31,808 nucleotides of DNA from Bacillota bacterium. GTDB lineage: Bacteria; Bacillota; UBA4882; UBA8346. Location of the stretch: contig JAEYRN010000072.1 in the NCBI GenBank assembly GCA_023435565.1, positions 1-31,808 on the forward strand, read 5' to 3'. The notes beneath the pieces were generated by a model. That model was not told the origin of the DNA, ran no database searches, and saw only the letters and a program-made list of their open reading frames with translations. Both the position numbers and the translations under genes were made by a program. Shown here one piece after another: positions 14,983 to 22,565 of this stretch. Numbering within the stretch: the first letter of the stretch is position 1; every line of letters begins with the position of its first letter.

Positions 14983-15375
14983 CTAAAAACGATTTCCCGA
15001 GAGATTTACCCCGATGATGCCCCCAAAAGTCCCAATAAATCCGCTAATCAGAGTTTTAACTAAGAAAAATCCCCAATGGATCTGGTTTCCAATCAACATA
15101 GCCAAGATTAACGTCCAAACAGAAGTAAGAATCCCTGAACTTAAACCCATTAACCAGCCTTGTTCCCGGCTTCTTAGCCCAGCCATGATTGAACCGATAA
15201 TTACTCCTAAATAGGTCAGTATTAAAAATACCTGGTCAGACCAATAAACTGTCCCGGTCCATCCAAACTCGGTCAGAATAGTAACAACTAATGATAAAAG
15301 GATTATAATCCCAATTGAAATCAGACTACCGTAAATTATTGGACGAATCGGAAAAGAAGATTCATTTTGAAACAT
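14983..15375 (-). CDS. TIGR04086 (YrzE-like) membrane protein
   Basis: The 130-residue protein has four membrane helices with Gly-rich faces (IIGSIMAGLRSREQGWLMG, ISGFIGTFGGIIGVNL) and matches the TIGR04086/YrzE family of small membrane proteins found in spore-forming Bacillota. Function is unknown. Its ATG lies directly after the T run of the preceding terminator, so its ribosome binding site (GGGGGTGG) is in the 3' arm of that hairpin. Confidence 0.75.
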   Translation of the reverse strand: MFQNESSFPIRPIIYGSLISIGIIILLSLVVTILTEFGWTGTVYWSDQVFLILTYLGVIIGSIMAGLRSREQGWLMGLSSGILTSVWTLILAMLIGNQIHWGFFLVKTLISGFIGTFGGIIGVNLSGNRF

Positions 15376-15426
15376 AAAAAAGCCACCCCCAGTTGTTTTA
15401 ATTAAAACTTATGGGGTGGCTTTTTA
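15376..15426 (-). terminator. terminator overlapping the TIGR04086 translation start
   Basis: Minus strand: AAAAAGCCACCCC pairs with GGGGTGGCTTTTT across a ~22-base loop and runs into T residues, 12 bases after the upstream gene's stop. The 3' arm also contains the only ribosome binding site for the next gene. Confidence 0.85.
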
Positions 15427-15438
15427 AAATATGACTGA

Positions 15439-16863
15439 TTATAATAAAGTAATAGTTTGGTTTTCCGCATTATAGGTTAAATTTAAATCTAACACACTCT
15501 GAAAGACATTCAATGGAAGATATAGGTCATTATTAATAATAAGAGGCGAAATTGGTAATCCTATTTTGCTTAAGCCGTCAACCCAGACAAAATTTGGTTC
15601 TTCTTTAGTAAACTCAAATTTTCGTTCATTAATTAAAATTGAATAAGTTTGGATTTGATCATTATAAGAAATTTCCAACCCCGAAATACCAGCCAGGGAT
15701 TTTGGTGGTATATAAATTTGATTATTTAAACCAACTGCATTAGGAGCCATTTGAAACTGATTATCTTGATATAAGATTTGTAAAGGCACTAATTTATAGG
15801 AAGATAACTCTATAATATTTCGCTTTGAACTCCAAAGAATCGTTTGTTCCTGATTAGGTTGAATTATATCCAAAATCCTTCCCGTATTATTGCTGAATTT
15901 TTCAACCCATTTTCGCTCTTTAGAGTCAAATTCTAATGCCTTTAATTGCCCAGCAGTATCTGTTGTAATTAAAGCTTTACTTGATTGGTTAGTATTAAAG
16001 GATAACTTTTCTATTACGCAGTCGAAATCGGAAAACTGCCCTTCATATCGAAATTGGTCTTCATTCTCACCTAAAATATATAAAAGTTTTTGAGAAGTGC
16101 TAAAAATAATCTCAGTTTGTTGATCACCATCCCAATCGCCAACTGTTAAACCAAGAATCTTACCCCATGGATAATTTTCCCAAATAGAAACAACTGCGTT
16201 GTTTGCTAATTTTAAAATCGCGATTCCACCAGTTTTATACACTACTAATACTTCATCCAACGAATCATTGTCAATGTCGGAAACCACTGCCATACTAACA
16301 TTTTGCCATACATTTGGACTTTTCCATATTAAATCCAATGAGTTTCCTGATGATTTTAATAAAAATAGGTAACCTTCGTCATTTTGAACTAAAAATTCTT
16401 GGGCGCCCATACCCGAAAAATTACCAACAAGTATCTTGTTTATTGTAGACCATACATGCTTTCCATAGCTTAACAAGTTCCATTGGCCATATTCCAATGT
16501 ATAAAGATAAATTAGTCCGGGATCTTCGGTACCGGCTATTATCTCCGGTGTCTTATCTCCATTTAAGTCTTTAATCTCAAAGGTAGTGAATTTTATGTCG
16601 TGAGGCCCGAAACGTTGCAATTCCAACCATTTAGAACCGGTTTCTCTAAAATAAAGAATCTTACCATTGATAATTGATAATGCGTTCAGTTCGCCATTCC
16701 AATATAAAAGCTTAGTATTGTAAGGGGCTAATTCCAGGGGTTGGTACATTTTAATATTAAAAAACAAATCTTTATTTTCTGCGAAAACACTATTAGTTAA
16801 GAGAAACAAAAATACTATTAGAAAAAACCCAATAGTTTTTTTGTAAGCCTTATTGTGTTGCAT
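15439..16863 (-). CDS. exported FG-GAP-repeat protein with copper amine oxidase N-like domain
   Basis: The 474-residue protein starts with a signal peptide (KKTIGFFLIVFLFLLTNSVFA). The middle holds FG-GAP/VCBS-type calcium-loop repeats: DLNGDKTPEII, DIDNDSLDEVLV and DWDGDQQTEIIF, suggesting a beta-propeller. The C-terminal ~90 residues resemble the copper amine oxidase N-terminal (stalk) domain, common as a surface module in clostridia (IYIPPKSLAGISGLEISY, LYLPLNVFQSVLDLNLTYN). The function is unknown; it is probably a cell-surface binding protein. ATG 16861-16863 has AAGGAGAG upstream, better than the longer reading. Confidence 0.75.
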   Translation of the reverse strand: MQHNKAYKKTIGFFLIVFLFLLTNSVFAENKDLFFNIKMYQPLELAPYNTKLLYWNGELNALSIINGKILYFRETGSKWLELQRFGPHDIKFTTFEIKDLNGDKTPEIIAGTEDPGLIYLYTLEYGQWNLLSYGKHVWSTINKILVGNFSGMGAQEFLVQNDEGYLFLLKSSGNSLDLIWKSPNVWQNVSMAVVSDIDNDSLDEVLVVYKTGGIAILKLANNAVVSIWENYPWGKILGLTVGDWDGDQQTEIIFSTSQKLLYILGENEDQFRYEGQFSDFDCVIEKLSFNTNQSSKALITTDTAGQLKALEFDSKERKWVEKFSNNTGRILDIIQPNQEQTILWSSKRNIIELSSYKLVPLQILYQDNQFQMAPNAVGLNNQIYIPPKSLAGISGLEISYNDQIQTYSILINERKFEFTKEEPNFVWVDGLSKIGLPISPLIINNDLYLPLNVFQSVLDLNLTYNAENQTITLL

Positions 16864-16952
16864 AAAATAACTCTCCTTAATACAGCTTTTGGGACCTGTT
16901 ATATAGTTCAAGCTATTAAAAGATTATCCTCTTTTATGACTAACTTATTTTC

Positions 16953-16984
16953 AAAAAAAAAGTCTGTGTAATAATACACAAACT
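16953..16984 (-). terminator. terminator after tRNA-Pro
   Basis: Minus strand: AGTTTGTGTA pairs with TACACAGACT around a 4-base loop (one G-U pair) and is followed by eight T, 13 bases after the tRNA. Confidence 0.85.
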
Positions 16985-16997
16985 AAATTAATAATTC

Positions 16998-17074
16998 TGG
17001 TCGGGCAGGCGGGATTTGAACCCACGGCCCCCACCACCCCAAGGTGGTGCGCTACCAAGCTGCGCTACTGCCCG
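16998..17074 (-). tRNA. tRNA-Pro (GGG)
   Basis: A 77-base cloverleaf: acceptor CGGGCAG/CTGCCCG, D arm with AGCTTGGTA, anticodon stem CCACC/GGTGG with loop TTGGGGT (anticodon GGG), T loop TTCAAAT and encoded CCA. Confidence 0.93.
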
Positions 17075-17088
17075 AATGTGCAGAACTT

Positions 17089-17117
17089 ATTGTAACATTT
17101 TTAATTGCCGGAGTCAA
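17089..17117 (-). promoter_or_regulatory. promoter of tRNA-Pro
   Basis: Minus strand: TTGACT (17112-17117), a 17-base spacer and TACAAT (17089-17094). Confidence 0.75.
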
Positions 17118-17146
17118 TATGAAATAGGATACTTATCTATATATAT

Positions 17147-17338
17147 CTATCGTTCCAACCCGCTTGAAAAAGGAGAAAAATTAACACAACCATTTTCGTT
17201 TTCCCATTTCTTTTCGGGGAAAGCCCATATTTGACAAGTGTTTTCGATGGTTAGATTAGCACAATTCTTACATTCACTTACGCCAAAAATAGACAAACCG
17301 GGAATGGTCAAAACCTTATATGTTTTTTCCCGAATCAT
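17147..17338 (-). CDS. 63-residue cysteine-containing protein, probably zinc-binding
   Basis: The start codon overlaps the stop of the upstream gene as TAATG, a layout typical of translational coupling, which supports it as a real gene despite its size. Four cysteines (C23 and C26 in SECKNCANL, then C35 and C51) could form one metal site. I do not recognise the family. Pairing with the Myb-like protein suggests a shared role. Confidence 0.55.
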   Translation of the reverse strand: MIREKTYKVLTIPGLSIFGVSECKNCANLTIENTCQIWAFPEKKWENENGCVNFSPFSSGLER

Positions 17339-18357
17339 TATGAACTTACCCGCTTGCTTCTAAGCACATTACCAAATTGGTCGACTGTTATCTCTAAACG
17401 ATGCATAAAGTCACCCAAAGATGCTAATTTCGAAACACTTTCCAAGTGCATGAAATCAGTTAACATGGTATTCAACATCTTATAAACGTCAGCCAGCTCT
17501 TCTTCTCGCTTTTTAAGTCGTTCTCTATCCTTTTCACTGTTTTTTTGTAATACTTCGTTTTCATCCATTAAACGTTGAATTTCTTCCATTAATTTGTCTT
17601 CACGTTTTAAATCTCTTTCAACAGCTAACAAATGTTCTATAAAACCACGCAGGTCTAATTGATGCCGTTGATTTGTTTCAACTCTTGTAACCCGTGTTTC
17701 TAAATTATTCAACGTTTCGGGAAGGGAAGACAATTGGTACAAAAATGAATTGGCTTCATCCGATGCTTTAATTTTTAAGGGAGTGTTTTCAAGCGGAAGA
17801 TGTTGTATATTATTAGGTTCAAGCTTAGTATTAGTATCAGCAGCTTTAATAGTTTCATTAGATACGTTAGATACGTTTAAATATTGTTGTCCCATTTCTA
17901 ATAAATCATCGTCATTATAATTCAATCTTTTAATCAATCGATAAAATCTTAATTTCAATGCAGCCGGGGTAAAAGGATTACCGAGTTTTTCTTGTAATTC
18001 GATGCAAGCATCAGCCCGTGAGTTACCTAAAGCTTGATGTTTACAAAATACTTCAAGTATGGTACGGTCGATATCCTTAAGCTCCCTGCTTCTTTTCCGT
18101 GGAGTTACCCCAGAACCATTGGCATACTTTGATTGCATCAAATTGTAATAATCTTGATTAGTCATTCCTTTTTCTTTTAATAAACGGCAAAATTGGCTTC
18201 GAAGCGCACTCATTTTTCTACCCAACCTGTTTACCAATTCTCTTCTTTTTTGGGGGTTCCACCATGATTCAAAGAGAATTTCGTTTTCAGTTTCGGTATA
18301 ACGCGGTTTAGTTTTTTGTAATGTTGCCCCTGCAACCGCTAAAGCATTATCAGGCAT
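17338..18357 (-). CDS. Myb-like DNA-binding protein with long coiled coil
   Basis: The 339-residue product has two helical Myb/SANT-like or RsfA-like segments, residues about 18-64 (YTETENEILFESWW, then LGRKMSALRSQFCRLLKEKG) and about 100-155 (KDIDRTILEVFCKHQALG, then FTPAALKLRFYRLIKRLNY), joined to a linker and a charged coiled coil from about 215 to 310 with heptad-like leucines. RsfA of Bacillus, a prespore regulator, combines a similar DNA-binding unit with a coiled coil, so a sporulation or developmental regulator is plausible but not shown. ATG 18355-18357 has AGGAGGG six bases upstream. The 63-residue gene follows with a TAATG overlap. Confidence 0.6.
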   Translation of the reverse strand: MPDNALAVAGATLQKTKPRYTETENEILFESWWNPQKRRELVNRLGRKMSALRSQFCRLLKEKGMTNQDYYNLMQSKYANGSGVTPRKRSRELKDIDRTILEVFCKHQALGNSRADACIELQEKLGNPFTPAALKLRFYRLIKRLNYNDDDLLEMGQQYLNVSNVSNETIKAADTNTKLEPNNIQHLPLENTPLKIKASDEANSFLYQLSSLPETLNNLETRVTRVETNQRHQLDLRGFIEHLLAVERDLKREDKLMEEIQRLMDENEVLQKNSEKDRERLKKREEELADVYKMLNTMLTDFMHLESVSKLASLGDFMHRLEITVDQFGNVLRSKRVSS

Positions 18358-18454
18358 TTTCTTCCCTCCTAAACATATGATCACCATCTATAGGCTCTAT
18401 CATATTTTGTTCCAGAGGGTTATTAATTATGCTAAATTACAAAAAAAATAATTA

Positions 18455-18491
18455 ATAAAAATATCGCAATTACCTTTTGGGTTATGCGATA
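18455..18491 (-). terminator. terminator of the DUF39-NIL ferredoxin-UPF0280 operon
   Basis: Minus strand: ATATCGCATAACC pairs with GGTAATTGCGATAT (one bulge) and is followed by TTTTATT, just after the UPF0280 stop. Confidence 0.8.
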
Positions 18492-18493
18492 TT

Positions 18494-19270
18494 TTAAGGT
18501 TGATTTGATACACTGATTGGGGTTAATTCAATTTCACCCCAGACTGCAATTTTTTGATCTTTTATGACTAAGGCTCCTTTTATTCCGGGAATATCTTGTA
18601 GAAAAGAGATTGTTCTAGGAAGATCGGAGTTATTTTTGACTCGGTTTGCTCCGGCCGTTGCGGCGGCATCCGCCAGTGAAGGTTCGGAGGCTATAACCAT
18701 GACCGCATCCGCCTTTCCGAAACTTAAGGAAGGACCTAATGTCCCAGAGGAGGTACATATTCCGATTCCTTTCGGTTGGGGCGGAATTAATATTCCGATT
18801 TTTCCGGAAAAGGGCGATTCGATGCCGGCGAAAACCGAAACCAACCTTTCTTTACTGGAACGAAGGTAAATGTCTCCCCCGTTTTCAATGATAAGTTCCG
18901 GAATATTATTAGGATTAAACTTTCTTCCAATCATAGCAGCAATTGTTCCGGCAACCGCAGCCATTGGGCCTACACCGGTTAACCTGGAAGCCCAGATCAT
19001 TGATTGAATCATTTCAGGAGCCTGGAAATCCTCCGGCCATGGAGTTAATGCTTCGAGAAAACCAGGATGAGAATGGGAATACTCTTTTAATTGGCGGCGG
19101 TAAAATTTTAATAATCGTTCCAAATCTGCTTTGAGATTCTGTTCCGAAAGAACCCAAAGATCGCTTTCACCAATTACAATTCTATATTTTAAAAGATCAT
19201 TTACTAAAGAACTACGATAATTCCGATGAATATCTGAACGAGTAGGGTAGTTTTGCTCTAAATCTGACAT
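18494..19270 (-). CDS. UPF0280 family protein (ApbE-like fold)
   Basis: The 258-residue protein fits UPF0280: a central GVGPMAAVAGTIA helix, IIENGGDIYLRS (an ApbE-like NGGD motif), a GICTSSGTLG loop and a DAAATAGANRV segment close to the C-terminal third. Its biochemical role is unknown; because it is the third gene behind a SAM riboswitch with DUF39 and a NIL ferredoxin, a part in homocysteine or sulfur metabolism is inferred. The start overlaps the ferredoxin stop by one base (TAATG). Confidence 0.85.
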   Translation of the reverse strand: MSDLEQNYPTRSDIHRNYRSSLVNDLLKYRIVIGESDLWVLSEQNLKADLERLLKFYRRQLKEYSHSHPGFLEALTPWPEDFQAPEMIQSMIWASRLTGVGPMAAVAGTIAAMIGRKFNPNNIPELIIENGGDIYLRSSKERLVSVFAGIESPFSGKIGILIPPQPKGIGICTSSGTLGPSLSFGKADAVMVIASEPSLADAAATAGANRVKNNSDLPRTISFLQDIPGIKGALVIKDQKIAVWGEIELTPISVSNQP

Positions 19271-19680
19271 TAAAAAGTTACCTTAATAACTTGCATAGGA
19301 CAAGCTTTAACGCAAGATTCACAGACAATGCAAAGTTCTTTATCAAATTTTAGCTTCCAATCGGGAGGTGTTATATTTAACGCCTTTGGGTGACAAACTG
19401 CCGTACAACTTCCGCAATGAATACATTCCTCCTCCTTTAGAACGATCTCCTTACTTACCGGTTCTACAAATACACCTTGTTCTTTTAAAAAGTCAATACC
19501 AGCCTGAATTTTTTCTTCAGCTCCATTAGATAATTCAACTACTAATTTACCTTCTTCACCGGGGGTAATTTTAGCTTTTAAAATATTAATCGCCAGATCG
19601 AAATCCTTTACCAAATGATAGGTAAGAGGTGATTCGCTTAATTCCGGGGGAAAGATCAATACCACTTTTTTCTTAGCCAT
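19270..19680 (-). CDS. NIL-domain 2[4Fe-4S] ferredoxin of homocysteine synthesis
   Basis: The 136-residue protein has an N-terminal NIL domain (about residues 4-75) and two [4Fe-4S] motifs, CIHCGSCTAVCHP and CIVCESCVKACP. In methanogens and some anaerobes the equivalent small protein works with DUF39 to reduce persulfide sulfur as it is added to aspartate semialdehyde, giving homocysteine. It begins one base after the DUF39 stop. The operon order DUF39 then NIL-ferredoxin is that of the known pair. Confidence 0.9.
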   Translation of the reverse strand: MAKKKVVLIFPPELSESPLTYHLVKDFDLAINILKAKITPGEEGKLVVELSNGAEEKIQAGIDFLKEQGVFVEPVSKEIVLKEEECIHCGSCTAVCHPKALNITPPDWKLKFDKELCIVCESCVKACPMQVIKVTF

Positions 19681-19681
19681 T

Positions 19682-20848
19682 TTAAACCTCCTTTAGTTCT
19701 TCCAAAGGATTAATTGTCGATTCCACCGGCAATGGTTGTACTGGTTCCGTAAGACAGAATTGCCCCTCCCCTATCAATTGTTTGAGAATCTGAGCAATTT
19801 GTCTGGCTTTATACAAGGAAGACAACGGCGCTGTCGGTATTTTTTTATCATTAATTGTTATCGAACCAGAACGCAATTCCGCATATGTAATCCTACCGAA
19901 ATTAGGTTTAGAACGTTTTTGGACGCTATAATCAAATACTGTAGCGCTAATTTCCTGATTTGAAACAGCAGTCTGTTTTAACATTTCTTCATCTAAAATC
20001 GGGATCGGAATTCCGACTCCTACATACATACTAACCCCGTATCGATTAAATAGTGCCGCCCGAAGGAATTCGTGGCTCATTTGTTTCAAATCGCCAATTA
20101 AGGCTAAGGTTCCGGCGGCAGAAGTAGGAATTCCATTGGCGTCTCGGTTTTGACTTGGGTTATGTTGAGTACCTTCCCAAGCAACGTACCCGATTCCTCC
20201 TCCTAAAAAAATCCGAGTTCCGATACCAATTGCGCGGTAACACGGATCATTAAGGAGTGGGCTTAATTCTCCCGATGTTGAATAAGTCACATTACCGAAA
20301 TTAGGCAATAAAGTGCCCATATAAGTATAGATTGTATGACTGGAAGAATTTACAGCCACTGAGTAGTTCTGATAGACATTTCTTGGGTTAAAAAGATAGG
20401 CCTGATTCAAATCGTTTAAACCCACTAATGTCTTTATTTCCTTACGAGGGTAACAATCGGTTCCATAGGAAGTGGCCCTTAATTCAACCCGTTCTCCGCG
20501 GAGCAAAGCTTCAATAACATGGGCTCCCCCATAAGTTAAACCTTTAGTTTCAGAAAGCTCAGTGGCTCCTAAGTATGCATCAACTGCAGCAACTCCAGCG
20601 TAGGCTGGAACATCATTAAGCCAAACTTTAGCCATTCGAATCGGTGGATCGGAATGACCAAAGTTCAAAAAAGCCCCCGTAGAGCACATCGGTCCAAAAG
20701 TAGCAGTAGTAACAACATCAACTTCTCGGGCAGCAGCCTTATATCCTTTTTCTTTAACGACGTCAATAATTTCTTCGGCTGTAAAAACCACTGCCTTCCC
20801 TTTTTTAATCTTTTCATTGATTTCAGCGTAAGTCTTCATATTTGACAC
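19682..20848 (-). CDS. DUF39 homocysteine biosynthesis protein (L-aspartate semialdehyde sulfurtransferase)
   Basis: The 388-residue protein is a full-length DUF39 enzyme, which makes homocysteine directly from aspartate semialdehyde and sulfide or persulfide, bypassing O-acetylhomoserine. Conserved cysteines are seen at C55 (TFGPMCSTGAF) and C132 (SYGTDCYPRKE), the two implicated in persulfide chemistry in the archaeal protein. It lacks the C-terminal CBS domains present in some relatives. The mRNA leader carries a SAM-I riboswitch and two further inverted repeats. The ribosome binding site is GAGGTG, eight bases before the ATG and close behind a 12-bp hairpin. Confidence 0.92.
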   Translation of the reverse strand: MSNMKTYAEINEKIKKGKAVVFTAEEIIDVVKEKGYKAAAREVDVVTTATFGPMCSTGAFLNFGHSDPPIRMAKVWLNDVPAYAGVAAVDAYLGATELSETKGLTYGGAHVIEALLRGERVELRATSYGTDCYPRKEIKTLVGLNDLNQAYLFNPRNVYQNYSVAVNSSSHTIYTYMGTLLPNFGNVTYSTSGELSPLLNDPCYRAIGIGTRIFLGGGIGYVAWEGTQHNPSQNRDANGIPTSAAGTLALIGDLKQMSHEFLRAALFNRYGVSMYVGVGIPIPILDEEMLKQTAVSNQEISATVFDYSVQKRSKPNFGRITYAELRSGSITINDKKIPTAPLSSLYKARQIAQILKQLIGEGQFCLTEPVQPLPVESTINPLEELKEV

Positions 20849-20858
20849 ACCTCGCTAT

Positions 20859-20904
20859 ATATGTCGCAATAAGTTTTTGGACGCTTAAATAAATTGCGAC
20901 ATAT
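20859..20904 (-). repeat. 12-bp inverted repeat just before the DUF39 ribosome binding site
   Basis: ATATGTCGCAAT (20859-20870) and its exact reverse complement (20893-20904) are separated by 22 bases. In the mRNA this makes a hairpin ending a few bases before GAGGTG; in DNA it could be an operator. Confidence 0.6.
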
Positions 20905-20916
20905 TATCCTTAATGT

Positions 20917-20999
20917 ATAAGTTGAAATAAATCAGCTATTCGCCCTTTACCACCATGCTTTAAGGATGGGAAAGCTTATTCAAATTTATTTCAGCTTAT
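20917..20999 (-). repeat. long hairpin in the DUF39 leader
   Basis: Sixteen-base arms (20917-20932 and 20984-20999, one G-U pair) enclose 51 bases that can fold further (CCAT at 20953-20956 with GATGG). It lies between the riboswitch terminator and the gene. It may be a small inserted repeat or an extra RNA control element. Confidence 0.55.
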
Positions 21000-21008
21000 C
21001 AACCAAAA

Positions 21009-21031
21009 TAAAAAAACCTCTCAAAGAGGTT
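21009..21031 (-). terminator. riboswitch-controlled terminator
   Basis: Minus strand: AACCTCT-TTG-AGAGGTT followed by at least six T, directly after the S-box P1 stem. The GAGAGGTT sequence at the end of P1 can compete for the terminator arm, the standard SAM-I switch design. Confidence 0.88.
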
Positions 21032-21042
21032 ATGCGACAGAA

Positions 21043-21144
21043 CCTCTCATCTTCCAGGAATACCTGCTGGATTTGGCACCGAGTTCGCTCGCACGACGGT
21101 TGCCGAGGTTTCAACGGGCCAGTCCCTCCACCTCTCTTGATGAG
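21043..21144 (-). promoter_or_regulatory. SAM-I (S-box) riboswitch
   Basis: Minus strand: P1 CTCATCAAGAG at the 5' end pairs with the GATGAGAGG stretch at the 3' end. Between them are the hallmark S-box sequences GGTGGAGGGACTGGCCC, TGAAACCTCGGCAACC, GGTGCCAAATCCAGCAG and the closing GAAGATGAG. SAM binding would favour the terminator at 21009-21031 and shut off the homocysteine operon. Confidence 0.96.
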
Positions 21145-21165
21145 CATTAACTCTATTTTTTATTA

Positions 21166-21194
21166 AATATATCATGGTGTATTTATACTGTCAA
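21166..21194 (-). promoter_or_regulatory. promoter of the SAM-riboswitch operon
   Basis: Minus strand: TTGACA (21189-21194), a 17-base spacer and TATATT (21166-21171) with an extended TGA. Transcription would begin about 15 bases before the aptamer. Confidence 0.82.
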
Positions 21195-21263
21195 TAATAG
21201 TATTGTTGAAATTTTGTAACCGTTAAACCATTATTAAATTGTTCTTATTATAAGTGGTTTGGA

Positions 21264-21292
21264 TTGTCATATTTATTTAATTATTTTATAAT
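21264..21292 (+). promoter_or_regulatory. promoter of apgM
   Basis: TTGTCA (21264-21269), a 17-base spacer and a perfect TATAAT (21287-21292). Confidence 0.75.
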
Positions 21293-21350
21293 TGGTATTA
21301 TCAATAATTATAATTAATGACTTTAAAACAAATGAAACTAGGTGATTATA

Positions 21351-22565
21351 TTGAAATATCTTGTAGTTTTAGCTGATGGAATGGCTGATTTTCCTATCCC
21401 GGAACTAAACGGAAAAACTCCGCTTCAAGTTTGTAATAAACCTAACATGGACCGTTTAGCCCAACTGGGAGAAGTCGGCTTAGTAAGAACTGTTCCGCCG
21501 GGAATGCCGCCCGGCAGTGATGTGGCCAATTTGGCGGTAATGGGGTATAATCCGCGTCAATATTATACAGGACGTTCTCCATTAGAAGCAATCAGCATCG
21601 GTGTTGATTTGGCTTTATCTGATATCTCCTTTCGCTGTAATTTGGTAACTCTATCCGAAGCTCAAACAATTGAGGAAAAGATAATGTTGGATTATAGCGC
21701 CGGAGAAATCTCTACTAAAGAAGCTGAAGTGATAATTAAGGATTTGGCAAACGAACTAAATTCGGAAGAAATTAATTTTTACTCTGGTATTAGTTACCGT
21801 CATTTGATGGTTTGGCACAACGGCTCATTAGAATGCCGGTTGACACCGCCTCATGATATTAGCGACCGTCAGATCGGGGCATTTTTACCCCAAGGCGACT
21901 GTTCCAAAAAATTATTAGATCTAATTAAAAAAAGTTGGCCAATCTTGGAAAACCATTCGGTAAATATAGAACGGAAAAAGCTAGGGCTCAATCCGGCAAA
22001 TTCGATTTGGTTTTGGGGGGAAGGCCGAAAGCCCAATATTTCAAGCTTTGCGGATAAATATGGGCTTAAGGGTTCGGTTATTTCGGCGGTTGATCTGGCA
22101 AAGGGGTTGGGAATCTCAGCCGGTTTAAAAGTAATCAATGTTCCGGGCGCCACCGGTAATATTCACACTAATTTTCACGGCAAGGCGCAGGCGGTGCTAG
22201 ATGCCTTTTCCAAAGGAGATGACTTTGTCTATCTTCATATCGAAGCCCCTGATGAAGCCGGACATCAAGGGGACTTAAAAACAAAAATTCAAGCAATTGA
22301 AAAGATCGACGCTGAGGTTTTGGAGCTTATTTTAAACGAGCTGCCGAAAATCTCTGTGGACTTTAAGATATTGCTTTTACCCGATCACCCTACTCCTATT
22401 AAACTAAAAACTCACTCGTCCGACCCAGTCCCATTTGTAATCTATCATGCCGAAAAAAATAATACCGAAGGGTCTACCGGAGTATTTGATGAAATAGTTG
22501 CCGGCAAAACGGGTATCTTTATTGAAGAGGGGTATTGCCTTATGGATCGTTTTATTAAAAATTGA
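21351..22565 (+). CDS. apgM: cofactor-independent phosphoglycerate mutase, archaeal type (ApgM)
   Basis: The 404-residue protein interconverts 3- and 2-phosphoglycerate in glycolysis. It starts MKYLVVLADGMADFPI, the ApgM signature with the first metal-binding Asp, has the phospho-acceptor serine region PGSDVANLAVMGY, and the late metal-binding motifs HIEAPDEAGHQGD and PDHPTP. I chose TTG 21351 because AGGTG lies six bases upstream and the protein then begins like its relatives; a GTG at 21342 overlaps that site. The gene stands alone on the plus strand and its last 11 bases overlap the end of rsmB, so the two transcripts collide. Confidence 0.95.
   Translation: MKYLVVLADGMADFPIPELNGKTPLQVCNKPNMDRLAQLGEVGLVRTVPPGMPPGSDVANLAVMGYNPRQYYTGRSPLEAISIGVDLALSDISFRCNLVTLSEAQTIEEKIMLDYSAGEISTKEAEVIIKDLANELNSEEINFYSGISYRHLMVWHNGSLECRLTPPHDISDRQIGAFLPQGDCSKKLLDLIKKSWPILENHSVNIERKKLGLNPANSIWFWGEGRKPNISSFADKYGLKGSVISAVDLAKGLGISAGLKVINVPGATGNIHTNFHGKAQAVLDAFSKGDDFVYLHIEAPDEAGHQGDLKTKIQAIEKIDAEVLELILNELPKISVDFKILLLPDHPTPIKLKTHSSDPVPFVIYHAEKNNTEGSTGVFDEIVAGKTGIFIEEGYCLMDRFIKN

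Noticed and set aside
17016..17234. Plus-strand frame across tRNA-Pro
   Set aside because: It reads through the tRNA gene and its promoter and lacks any coding signal.
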